A stretch of 64,000 nucleotides of DNA from Gaoshiqia sp050178015. GTDB lineage: Bacteria; Bacteroidota; Bacteroidia; Bacteroidales; Prolixibacteraceae. Numbering within the stretch: the stretch's first letter is position 1; the number at the start of each line of letters is the position of its first letter. The notes beneath the pieces were generated by a model that was given only the letters and a program-made list of their open reading frames with translations, was not told the DNA's origin and did no database searches. The DNA lies in assembly GCA_050178015.1 (NCBI GenBank), contig JBFXGM010000018.1, positions 34,953-98,952 of the forward strand, written 5' to 3'. Positions 1-7,946 of the stretch are shown piece by piece. The translations under genes and the position numbers were made by a program.

Positions 1-95
1 TTGTGGTAAATGGTGACTCCATGCGCATTCAAATACCATCCGCACTCAAGGTTCGAAGCTCCATGTGAAACATGTTATAAAACACAAATTGTGGC

Positions 96-126
96 TTTGA
101 AATCGCGAGCACACCCTCTAAATTTG
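96..126 (+). promoter_or_regulatory. Bacteroidota-type promoter of the xylose operon
   Basis: TTTG at 96-99 and TAAATTTG at 119-126 are separated by exactly 19 bases, an exact match to the known Bacteroidota -33/-7 consensus. Transcription should begin near 133, about 45 bases before the xylB ATG. An inverted repeat, CATGT-N3-ACATG (62-74), lies just upstream and could bind a regulator; that role is inference. Confidence 0.75.
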
Positions 127-177
127 CAGAGCATACCAGAACAGAACGGACAAGTTAATCTAAACTCAAATAATAGC

Positions 178-1671
178 ATGTACCTACTCGGATTTGACAT
201 TGGAAGCTCCTCGGTAAAAGCTTCCATCATTAACGGCGAATCGGGCGAATGCCTGGCATCGGCGTTTTACCCCAAACAGGAAATGAAAATCACGGCAGTT
301 CAGTCCGGATGGGCCGAACAAGAGCCGGAACAGTGGTGGGAAAACCTGAAACTGGCCGTTGCCGAAATCATGGACAAGACGAAAGTCGATCCGGCCAATA
401 TTGATTCGATTGGCATTTCGTATCAGATGCACGGCTTGGTGTTGGTTGACCGAAACCAGCAGGTTTTGCGTCCTTCCATCATTTGGTGCGACAGCCGGGC
501 AACCAGCATCGGCGAGAAAGCACTGAAAGAAATCGGGGAACAGCGCTGCCTCGAAAACCTGCTCAATTCACCCGGAAACTTTACTGCTTCAAAATTGAAA
601 TGGGTGAAAGACAACGAACCTGAGTTATATGCCCGGATTGACAAAATCATGCTACCCGGCGATTACATTGCCATGAAACTGAGCGGCGAGGTAAAAACAA
701 CGGCCAGCGGTCTCTCCGAAGGTATCATGTGGAACTTCAAGGAAAACAAGGTTGCCAGTTTACTGCTCGGCCACTACGGTTTTGAGGAAAGTTTCATCCC
801 GGAAGTTGTCCCAACCTTCTCAGTACAAGGTATTGTAACTGAAAGTGCAGCCAACGAAATGGGACTGGCACCGGGCATCAAAATCAGCTACCGCGCTGGC
901 GACCAACCCAACAATGCCCTGTCGCTAAACGTACTGAACCCCGGCGAAATTGCCACCACGGCAGGAACTTCGGGCGTAGTTTACGGCGTGAGCGACGAAA
1001 TTAAATACGACCCCAAATCACGTGTAAACACCTTTGCGCACGTGAACCACACAGCCGAAGCCAACCGGCTTGGCGTGCTGCTCTGCATCAACGGCACGGG
1101 AATCCTTAACTCCTGGTTGAACAAGCAAATCGGAGGTGGCGCCATTTCGTATGAAAAAATGAACGAATTGGCAGCAGGCGTTCCAATCGGGTCCGAAGGA
1201 GTAAGCATTTTGCCTTTTGGCAACGGCGCCGAACGGGTGCTGGAAAATAAAAACCCGGGATCGACCCTTGCCGGCATCAACTTTAACATGCACACCCATG
1301 TGCATCTTTTCCGTGCAGCACAGGAAGGTATCGTTTTCTCGTTCAAATACGGAATGGACATCATGAAAACGATCGGCATTGATGCCAAGGTAATCCGCGC
1401 CGGAAAAGCCAACATGTTCCTGAGCCCGATTTTCCGCGAAACGCTGGCCGGGATTACCGGCGCCACCATCGAACTGTACAACACCGACGGATCGGTTGGC
1501 GCCGCACGTGGGGCCGGTATCGGCTCGGGCTACTACAAATCGGCCGGAGAAGCCTTTTCGAACCTGAAAAAACTGGAAACAATCGAACCCAATGCGAAGG
1601 CCGCAACGGCTTACCAGGAAGCTTACGAAAACTGGCTAAATCAATTAGCGAAAGTAATGAGAAGCGAGTAG
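178..1671 (+). CDS. xylB: Xylulokinase
   Basis: FGGY-family kinase of 497 aa that phosphorylates D-xylulose to xylulose 5-phosphate with ATP, feeding the pentose phosphate pathway in the cytosol. The N-terminal phosphate-binding FDIGSSSVKA (6-15), the family signature SYQMHGLVLVD (81-91) and the likely catalytic Asp242 in AGDQPNNA are visible. The reading frame is open for 56 codons further upstream, but the ATG at 178 is chosen because the FGGY domain starts at once and the promoter at 96-126 lies inside the longer version. First gene of xylB-xylA-symporter, with 94 bases to xylA. Length is normal for the family. Confidence 0.95.
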   Translation: MYLLGFDIGSSSVKASIINGESGECLASAFYPKQEMKITAVQSGWAEQEPEQWWENLKLAVAEIMDKTKVDPANIDSIGISYQMHGLVLVDRNQQVLRPSIIWCDSRATSIGEKALKEIGEQRCLENLLNSPGNFTASKLKWVKDNEPELYARIDKIMLPGDYIAMKLSGEVKTTASGLSEGIMWNFKENKVASLLLGHYGFEESFIPEVVPTFSVQGIVTESAANEMGLAPGIKISYRAGDQPNNALSLNVLNPGEIATTAGTSGVVYGVSDEIKYDPKSRVNTFAHVNHTAEANRLGVLLCINGTGILNSWLNKQIGGGAISYEKMNELAAGVPIGSEGVSILPFGNGAERVLENKNPGSTLAGINFNMHTHVHLFRAAQEGIVFSFKYGMDIMKTIGIDAKVIRAGKANMFLSPIFRETLAGITGATIELYNTDGSVGAARGAGIGSGYYKSAGEAFSNLKKLETIEPNAKAATAYQEAYENWLNQLAKVMRSE

Positions 1672-1765
1672 CGGGCCGTGAGTGGATTCCAGTATTTTCG
1701 ACTCAGCAACAACATAGGTAATTAAATATCAAACAATAAATTGACATCACTTAAAAAATAAAACA

Positions 1766-3091
1766 ATGACTGTATTTAAAGGTAACAAAGAGTATTTCCC
1801 GGGTATTGACAAGATCAAATACGAAGGACCGGATTCAAAAAATCCATTAGCATTCAAATGGTACGACGAGAACCGCGTGGTTGGCGGAAAAACCATGAAA
1901 GAATACCTGCGCTTTGCCGTTGCTTACTGGCACACGTTCTGCGGTGACGGTGGAGATCCATTCGGCCCCGGAACACAAATTTTCCCGTGGGTGGGCGCTG
2001 CCGATCCGATGGAAGCTGCCAAAAACAAAATGGACGCTGCCTTCGAATTCATCACCAAAATCGGCGCTCCGTTCTACTGCTTCCACGATACTGACGTAGT
2101 AGGCGACGGTTCAGTTTTCGAAATTGAACAACGTTTGGCCAACATCATCGACTTCGCCAAGGAACGCCAGGCTGCTACTGGTGTGAAACTGCTTTGGGGA
2201 ACTGCCAACGTGTTCTCGAACCCGCGTTACATGAACGGCGCTTCAACCAACCCGGATTTCAACGTGATTGCCAACGCAGCTGTTCAGGTGAAAAATGCCA
2301 TCGACGCAACCATCGCGTTGGGCGGTACCGGCTACGTGTTCTGGGGAGGACGTGAAGGCTACATGAGCTTGCTGAACACCGACACCAAACGCGAACTGGA
2401 CCACCTGGGACAATTCCTGACCATGGCAAAAGATTATGGCCGCAAACAAGGATTCAAAGGTTCGTTCCTGATTGAGCCAAAACCGATGGAACCAACCAAA
2501 CATCAGTACGATTTCGACACGCAAACGGTATTGGGCTTCCTGGCTAAAAACGGCCTGAGCAACGATTTCAAGATGAATATTGAAGTGAACCACGCTACCC
2601 TGGCTGGCCACACATTTGCACACGAGCTGCGCATGGCTGCCGATGCCGGTATGCTGGGTTCGATTGACGCCAACAAAGGTGACTACCAAAACGGATGGGA
2701 CACCGACGAATTCCCAACCAACATTTATGAAACAACCGAGGCCATGCTGGAAATCATCAGCGCAGGCGGTTTCACACACGGCGGCATCAACTTCGACGCC
2801 AAAACCCGTCGCAATTCAACCGACCTTGAAGATATCTTCATCGCTCATGTAAGCGGTATGGATGTATTCGCCCGCGCACTGGTTATCGCCGATAAAATCC
2901 TGAAAGAATCAGATTACCTGAAACTGCGTAAAAATCGGTATGCATCTTTCGATTCGGGCAAAGGCGCCGAATTTGAAGCCGGCAAACTGAACCTGGAACA
3001 ATTGGTTGCTGTTGCCAAAGAAGTTGGAGAACCGAAGCAAATCAGCGGTAAACAAGAAATGTTTGAACAACTGATCAACTGCTACATCTAA
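1766..3091 (+). CDS. xylA: Xylose isomerase
   Basis: Interconverts D-xylose and D-xylulose; a metal-dependent TIM-barrel enzyme. At 441 aa it belongs to the long class II type. Visible signatures are the catalytic His107/Asp110 in FYCFHDTD, YVFWGGREGY, the metal-binding Glu in FLIEPKPMEPTKHQYDFD, VNHATLAGHTFAHE and SIDANKGDYQNGWDTDEFP. The ATG at 1766 is preceded by an A-rich stretch, typical of a strong Bacteroidota start. It lies between xylB and the symporter (24 bases to the next gene), so kinase, isomerase and transporter are probably co-transcribed. Confidence 0.97.
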   Translation: MTVFKGNKEYFPGIDKIKYEGPDSKNPLAFKWYDENRVVGGKTMKEYLRFAVAYWHTFCGDGGDPFGPGTQIFPWVGAADPMEAAKNKMDAAFEFITKIGAPFYCFHDTDVVGDGSVFEIEQRLANIIDFAKERQAATGVKLLWGTANVFSNPRYMNGASTNPDFNVIANAAVQVKNAIDATIALGGTGYVFWGGREGYMSLLNTDTKRELDHLGQFLTMAKDYGRKQGFKGSFLIEPKPMEPTKHQYDFDTQTVLGFLAKNGLSNDFKMNIEVNHATLAGHTFAHELRMAADAGMLGSIDANKGDYQNGWDTDEFPTNIYETTEAMLEIISAGGFTHGGINFDAKTRRNSTDLEDIFIAHVSGMDVFARALVIADKILKESDYLKLRKNRYASFDSGKGAEFEAGKLNLEQLVAVAKEVGEPKQISGKQEMFEQLINCYI

Positions 3092-3115
3092 TCTCCAAAC
3101 TTCAAATCTAACTAA

Positions 3116-4495
3116 ATGAAAGGTCAAAATTCACTCTATATAGTAGCCATCACTTTGGTGGCTACTTTAGGTGGTTTGCTGTTCGGATACGACACTGCTG
3201 TTATATCCGGAGCTGAAAAATCTGTTCAAGCCTACCTGATTAATGGTCTGGGACTAAGTTCGTGGTCCCACGGGGCCACCATCTCCAGCGCACTGATCGG
3301 TTGTATTATCGGCGGAGCGCTTTCCGGTATATTGTCATCTCGCTTCGGGCGAAAGAGATCGCTCATGCTGGCAGCCGGTTTATTCTTTCTTTCGGCCCTT
3401 GGTTCCGGCAACCCCGAGTTTCTCTTTTTTACCAAAGGGGAACCTACCATGGGCTTGCTGTACATGTTCAACTTCTACCGGATAATAGGTGGTATTGGTG
3501 TGGGACTGGCATCAGCCGTTTGCCCCATGTACATCGGTGAAATTGCACCGGCCGGCATTCGCGGGCGCCTGGTTTCCATCAACCAGTTTGCCATCATTTT
3601 CGGGATGCTGGTGGTTTACTTTGTGAACTGGGGCATTGCCAACGGCCAAAGCCTGGAATGGATCAACACCATTGGCTGGAGACGGATGTTTACCTCAGAA
3701 GCAATCCCAGCAGGTATTTTCGGTGTACTGCTGTTTTTTGTTCCCGAAACGCCCCGCTACCTGGCGCTAAACCACGAGGACGACAAAGCGTTGAGCATCC
3801 TTACCCGTATCAATGGCATCGATCAGGCAAAAATCATCCTTCAGGAAATTAAAGGGACGGTTGAAAAATCGTCGGCCAAACTGCTCTCCTACGGGGTAAC
3901 CATTATTGTGATTGGTATTTTACTCTCCGTTTTCCAGCAATTTGTCGGCATCAATGTAGCGCTCTACTATGCACCGCGCATCTTCGAAAGCATGGGCGCC
4001 GAAAAAGACGCTTCGATGCTGCAAACTGTGGTGATGGGGCTGGTAAATGTAATCTTTACAGTAGTAGCCATTGTTACAGTTGACAAATGGGGCCGCCGCC
4101 CGCTATTGATGGTGGGCTCAGTGGGGATGGCCATCGGGATGTTTGCCATTGGAGCCTTGTCGTTCATGAAAGTGATCGGTATCGGAACCTTGGTGTTCAT
4201 CATTATCTACACGGCTTCGTTTATGATGTCGTGGGGTCCGATCACCTGGGTATTGATTTCGGAGATCTTCCCAAACAAAATACGCGGGAAAGCCGTAGCC
4301 ATCGCTGTTGCCGCCCAATGGGCAGCCAACTATTTTATCTCGTCAACTTACCCGGCCATGATGGAATTCAGCGGGGGAATGACCTATTCATTTTACGGTT
4401 TGATGAGTGTGCTGTCCTTCATTTTTGTTTGGAAGATGGTGCCCGAAACCAAGGGCAAAACACTGGAAGAAATGGAGCATTTACTGAAAAAATAA
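3116..4495 (+). CDS. xylE: D-xylose/H+ symporter, MFS sugar porter family
   Basis: A 459 aa inner-membrane transporter with about 12 hydrophobic segments. Sugar-porter hallmarks are present: GGLLFGYDTAVISGA near the N-terminus, the RxGRK loop (SRFGRKRS), VPETPRYL in the central loop, DKWGRRPLL and a C-terminal VPETKGK. The position behind xylB and xylA points to xylose as substrate; other pentoses or hexoses are possible. It is the last gene of the operon and is followed by a strong hairpin terminator at 4594. Confidence 0.9.
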   Translation: MKGQNSLYIVAITLVATLGGLLFGYDTAVISGAEKSVQAYLINGLGLSSWSHGATISSALIGCIIGGALSGILSSRFGRKRSLMLAAGLFFLSALGSGNPEFLFFTKGEPTMGLLYMFNFYRIIGGIGVGLASAVCPMYIGEIAPAGIRGRLVSINQFAIIFGMLVVYFVNWGIANGQSLEWINTIGWRRMFTSEAIPAGIFGVLLFFVPETPRYLALNHEDDKALSILTRINGIDQAKIILQEIKGTVEKSSAKLLSYGVTIIVIGILLSVFQQFVGINVALYYAPRIFESMGAEKDASMLQTVVMGLVNVIFTVVAIVTVDKWGRRPLLMVGSVGMAIGMFAIGALSFMKVIGIGTLVFIIIYTASFMMSWGPITWVLISEIFPNKIRGKAVAIAVAAQWAANYFISSTYPAMMEFSGGMTYSFYGLMSVLSFIFVWKMVPETKGKTLEEMEHLLKK

Positions 4496-4593
4496 AAGAC
4501 AATTGCCCATCCGGATTTCAAATAATCATGAGTAACAAAAAAAATACGGATAGGTTAATTTTCAGTTGATTGAAGAGCATAAGCATGACTCGC

Positions 4594-4620
4594 AAAAAAA
4601 AGGGGCAAACGCCCCTTTTT
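4594..4620. terminator. Bidirectional intrinsic terminator between xylE and the winged-helix gene
   Basis: A run of A residues, a GGGGC stem, the loop AAAC, a GCCCC stem and five T residues. The flanking A and T runs let it act on both strands, closing the xylose operon on + and the winged-helix gene on -. Confidence 0.85.
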
Positions 4621-4797
4621 CTATTTTGCCGGTTCCCAGGCGCAACGCACCGGGGAAACAATTTTACCTTCCTTTTTGAGCTGGTTCATCGCTTTGTCAA
4701 CTTCCTTTTTATCTAATCCCAAAGCTTCGGCAATTTCACCGGCTTTCATTGGTCTTCCGGCAGCCTGCATAGCGGCCAGTACTTTTTCTGCACTCAT
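4621..4797 (-). CDS. Small winged-helix DNA-binding protein (58 aa)
   Basis: Reads from the ATG at 4797 to a TAG at 4621-4623. The protein has an HTH-like core (MKAGEIAEALGLDKKEVDKA) followed by QLKKEGKIVSP, a wing-like segment, which is the usual pattern of a minimal winged helix. No target is visible. It lies downstream of the Fe-SOD on the same strand, separated by a palindromic repeat at 4861, so co-transcription with sodB is possible. The terminator at 4594-4620 closes it. It is under 60 codons and easily missed by gene callers. Confidence 0.7.
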   Translation of the reverse strand: MSAEKVLAAMQAAGRPMKAGEIAEALGLDKKEVDKAMNQLKKEGKIVSPVRCAWEPAK

Positions 4798-4860
4798 AGG
4801 TTATAATTTAATTTTTCCTTCATGCCGAACTCGTTTCAGCATCTGTTGATTTATTAATAG

Positions 4861-4890
4861 AGATCCTGAAATAATTTCAGGATGACTTTT
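4861..4890. repeat. REP-like palindrome, copy 1 (AGATCCTGAA-N5-TTCAGGATGAC)
   Basis: Perfect inverted repeat ATCCTGAAA-TAA-TTTCAGGAT (4863-4883) with flanks AGA and GACTTTT. Two related copies occur at 26954-26982 and 26999-27028 with the same flanks. It lies between sodB and the winged-helix gene and may act as a terminator or mRNA stabiliser. Confidence 0.7.
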
Positions 4891-4917
4891 CCTTAACTGC
4901 TGTATGAACAACTCTGA

Positions 4918-5493
4918 TTAAAACCGTTCCTCAACAACTTTCCAGTCCAACACTTTCCAGAAATCCTCAATATACTTCGGACGCAGGTTTTGTTTATCGA
5001 GATAATATGCGTGTTCCCACACATCGCAGGTCATCAGCGGGGTAAGGCCGTCACGTAAGGGGCATCCGGCATTTCCGGTTTGCACGATGCTCAATTTTCC
5101 GGCAGCATCCTTAACCAGCCAGGCCCAACCCGATCCGAATAAAGTGGCAGCCGCTTTTGTAAAGGCTTCCTTAAAAGCATCAACCGAGCCAAACGAAGCT
5201 TCAATCGCTGCTTTCAGCGCTCCGGAAGGCTCGGTGACCGAGCTTGCCGAAAACTGGAAAAAGTAAAAGGTGTGGTTCCAAACCTGGGCGCCATTGTTGA
5301 AAATACCGCCTTCCGATTTTTTCACGATCGTTTCCAGATCGGCATTTTCAAATTCCGTTCCCGGAATCAGATTGTTCAGGTTGTTCACATAAGCCTGGTG
5401 GTGTTTGCCATAGTGAAATTCGATGGTTTTCTCACTGATATAGGGCTCCAGTGCATTTTTAGCGTAGGGTAACGCAGGTAATTCAAAAGCCAT
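4918..5493 (-). CDS. sodB: Superoxide dismutase, Fe-type
   Basis: A 191 aa Fe/Mn-family SOD that converts superoxide to oxygen and hydrogen peroxide in the cytoplasm. Metal ligands are His27 (EFHYGKHH), His74 (VWNHTFYF), Asp157 and His161 (DVWEHAYY). The second-sphere residue that hydrogen-bonds the metal-bound solvent is Gln70 in GAQVWNH, with Ala142 in GNAGCPL at the other site, which is the iron-SOD pattern. The neighbouring SOD at 5690 has the opposite, manganese pattern. Each gene seems to have its own transcript, because a terminator lies between them. Confidence 0.93.
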   Translation of the reverse strand: MAFELPALPYAKNALEPYISEKTIEFHYGKHHQAYVNNLNNLIPGTEFENADLETIVKKSEGGIFNNGAQVWNHTFYFFQFSASSVTEPSGALKAAIEASFGSVDAFKEAFTKAAATLFGSGWAWLVKDAAGKLSIVQTGNAGCPLRDGLTPLMTCDVWEHAYYLDKQNLRPKYIEDFWKVLDWKVVEERF

Positions 5494-5644
5494 AATTCGA
5501 TTTTTAAAAGTTAGACGTTTTTGGATTTTGTCTTCTAAACATGAATTACGGCCAAAAAGTTTGAGAAAAAAAGGGCAGGCTGCCTATTTAAAAAGAATCC
5601 AGATAATACATCACTGTAAACATAATCAGAAAATAATAGGCAAG

Positions 5645-5671
5645 AAAAACCCCGAAGCCTCTGCCTCGGGG
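5645..5671 (-). terminator. Intrinsic terminator of the Mn-type SOD gene
   Basis: Read on the minus strand, CCCCGA and TCGGGG pair around a 10-base loop and are followed by TTTTT, 19 bases beyond the sodA stop codon. Confidence 0.8.
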
Positions 5672-5689
5672 AAAAAAACCAAAAATCAA

Positions 5690-6289
5690 CTAACCTTTAA
5701 ACCGTTTGGCCACTTCGTCCCAGTTGATTACTTTCCAAAAAGCATCAACATATTCAGGACGCCGATTCTGGTACTTCAGGTAGTATGCATGTTCCCAGAC
5801 ATCGATTCCGAGGATGGGCGAACCTTTCACTTCGGCCACATCCATTAACGGATTGTCCTGATTCGGCGTGGACGAAACCACCAAACTATCACCCTGTTTT
5901 ACCAGCCAGGCCCAACCCGAACCGAAACGGGTAAGGGCAGCTTTGGTAAAAGCTTCTTTAAAATTATCGTATGATCCAAATGAACTGTTTATAGCTTTCA
6001 GCAAATCGCCTTCCGGCTGCGATGCGCCACCGGGCGACATAATCTCCCAGTAAAGATTGTGATTGTAGAAACCGCCCCCATTGTTGCGCACAGCAACCGG
6101 CAGTTTCGAAATAGAGGCAAACAACTCTTCGATGGATTTCCCATCAAGCTCGGTTCCCTGAACAGCGTTGTTCAAATTAGTGGTGTATGCCGCATGATGT
6201 TTGGTATGGTGAATTTCCATCGTGCGCGCATCGATCATTGGCTCTAAAGCATCGTATGCGTATGGTAATTTGGGTAATTCAAATGACAT
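5690..6289 (-). CDS. sodA: Superoxide dismutase, Mn-type
   Basis: A 199 aa SOD of the same family as its neighbour. Metal ligands are His27 (EIHHTKHH), His77 (FYNHNLYW), Asp163 and His167 (DVWEHAYY). The residue matching iron-SOD Gln69 is Gly73 (NNGGGFYNH), and the active-site Gln is supplied from the C-terminal half as Gln144 (TPNQDNPL), as in E. coli MnSOD. This predicts manganese or cambialistic use. It has its own promoter (6333-6364) and terminator (5645-5671). The metal call is inference from these second-sphere residues. Confidence 0.93.
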   Translation of the reverse strand: MSFELPKLPYAYDALEPMIDARTMEIHHTKHHAAYTTNLNNAVQGTELDGKSIEELFASISKLPVAVRNNGGGFYNHNLYWEIMSPGGASQPEGDLLKAINSSFGSYDNFKEAFTKAALTRFGSGWAWLVKQGDSLVVSSTPNQDNPLMDVAEVKGSPILGIDVWEHAYYLKYQNRRPEYVDAFWKVINWDEVAKRFKG

Positions 6290-6332
6290 AAAATTGAAAT
6301 TTATAATTATGAGACTTTCGTATCTTTTTATG

Positions 6333-6364
6333 CAAATTTAAACCCTATTTGTACTCATTCCAAA
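6333..6364 (-). promoter_or_regulatory. Promoter of sodA
   Basis: On the minus strand, TTTG (6364-6361), a 20-base spacer and TAAATTTG (6340-6333). The leader to the ATG at 6289 would be about 35 bases. Confidence 0.6.
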
Positions 6365-6483
6365 TAATATCTGGTTTCTTTTTATCGAAATTATCTATTA
6401 GGGATAGGCATACTCAATGGGCCGATCGATCGAAAAGCTTTCAGCTCACGGCGAATTTTTATTTACTTTGCAGCCAAAAATCA

Positions 6484-7785
6484 GTGAATAAGAAGATTCT
6501 GCACCTTGCCCTGCCCAACATCGTCAGCAATGTAACTATCCCGTTGCTGGGACTGGTTGACCTGGCCCTGATGGGACACCTCAAGTCGGACATTTACATT
6601 GGCGCCGTCTCGCTGGGGACAGTCCTCTTCAACTTTATCTACTGGGGGTTCAGCTTCCTACGCATGAGTACCAGCGGATTCACCGCCCAAACCTACGGGG
6701 AGAAAAATCAACAGGAGAGCTTTAATATCCTGGCGCGGGCCATGCTCATTTCCACGCTTATCAGTTTACTGATCATCCTGTTTCAGGCACCAGTGGAATG
6801 GCTCAGTTTCAAAGCCATCAACGGCAGTGCGGAAGTAGAAACGCTGGCCCGTGAGTACTTTCGCATCCGGGTGTGGGCAGCGCCGGCTACCTTGGGACTG
6901 TATGCCCTGAACGGCTGGTTTTTGGGCATGCAGAATGCCCGCTACCCGATGATCACCTCTATTCTGGCCAATGTGTTCAACATTGCTTTCAGCTTTGCTT
7001 TTGTGGTTTTCATGAAGATGAATTCGGCTGGCGTGGCGCTGGGTACAGTGATCGCTCAATATCTTGGCCTGGCTACCGGGCTTTATCTTTTCTACCGGAA
7101 ATACCGCCAGCTGACAACCTTTTGGAATTGGAAAGCGATTGCCGACCTGCCCGCCCTGAAAAACTTTTTCCGGGTAAACAGCGACATTTTCATCCGCACC
7201 TTTTGTGTGATTGGCGTGTTTACCTTTTTCACGTCCAAATCGGCCAGCATGGATGACCACATATTAGCCGTAAACTCAATCCTGATCCAGTTCCTGCTGT
7301 TCTTCTCGTTTTTTATTGATGGGTTTGCCTTTGCCGGCGAGGCCATGGCCGGAAGGTACCTGGGCGAGAAAAGTAAAGACCAGTTTCACCGGCTCACCCG
7401 CAAATTATTTCTGTGGGGCGCATCGCTGGCCGTGGCATTCAGCTTTCTGTTCCTTTTCGGGAGCGGGCTGATTCTCCGGCTGCTCACCAATCAGACAGCC
7501 TTGATCGAAACGGCCCAACACTACAAATTCTGGATTATCTTAACACCGCTCCTCACCTTTGCCTCATTTATCTGGGACGGAATTTATATCGGGGCCACCG
7601 CCTCGCGCGAGATGCGCAATTCGATGCTTGGAGCGACTTTGCTGGTCTTTGTCCCGGCTTATTATTTTTTACACGAAAGTATCGGAAACCATGCCCTTTG
7701 GATGGCCATGATGCTGTTTATGCTAGCCCGCGGCGCTTTTCAAACCGTTTTGTTCCCAAAAGTACTTCGCAAAAGCTTCCGGTAA
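6484..7785 (+). CDS. MATE-family multidrug/cation efflux protein (DinF-like)
   Basis: A 433 aa integral membrane protein with about 12 hydrophobic segments, from the GTG start (NKKILHLALPNIVSNVTIPL) to a basic C-terminus. The N-terminal LALPNIVSN and GLVDLALMGHL followed by GAVSLG are typical of MATE exporters of the DinF branch, which use Na+ or H+ gradients to expel drugs or metabolites. The frame stays open 45 codons upstream to an ATG at 6349, but that segment is not hydrophobic in the MATE manner and overlaps the sodA promoter region, so GTG 6484 is preferred. The gene stands alone and converges on the nucleoside kinase gene. Confidence 0.85.
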   Translation: MNKKILHLALPNIVSNVTIPLLGLVDLALMGHLKSDIYIGAVSLGTVLFNFIYWGFSFLRMSTSGFTAQTYGEKNQQESFNILARAMLISTLISLLIILFQAPVEWLSFKAINGSAEVETLAREYFRIRVWAAPATLGLYALNGWFLGMQNARYPMITSILANVFNIAFSFAFVVFMKMNSAGVALGTVIAQYLGLATGLYLFYRKYRQLTTFWNWKAIADLPALKNFFRVNSDIFIRTFCVIGVFTFFTSKSASMDDHILAVNSILIQFLLFFSFFIDGFAFAGEAMAGRYLGEKSKDQFHRLTRKLFLWGASLAVAFSFLFLFGSGLILRLLTNQTALIETAQHYKFWIILTPLLTFASFIWDGIYIGATASREMRNSMLGATLLVFVPAYYFLHESIGNHALWMAMMLFMLARGAFQTVLFPKVLRKSFR

Positions 7786-7946
7786 ACGAAACAGAAAAGA
7801 AACAATTTCCGAAACTCGTGCCCAGAGGCATTTGATTGTCATCCCGTGTCATTTATCGTTTTTGCAAACAATGACCATAGATGACCACAAATGACGCAAA
7901 TTCAATTCAACAAGGCGAGATACCGTGCTTCTGTAAAAATCTCCCG

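Noticed and set aside
57..72. parS-like site (GTGAAACA half-site upstream of xylB)
   Set aside because: Only 12 of 16 positions match the usual palindrome and one half is poor. A single weak match nearly 59 kb from parAB is expected by chance.
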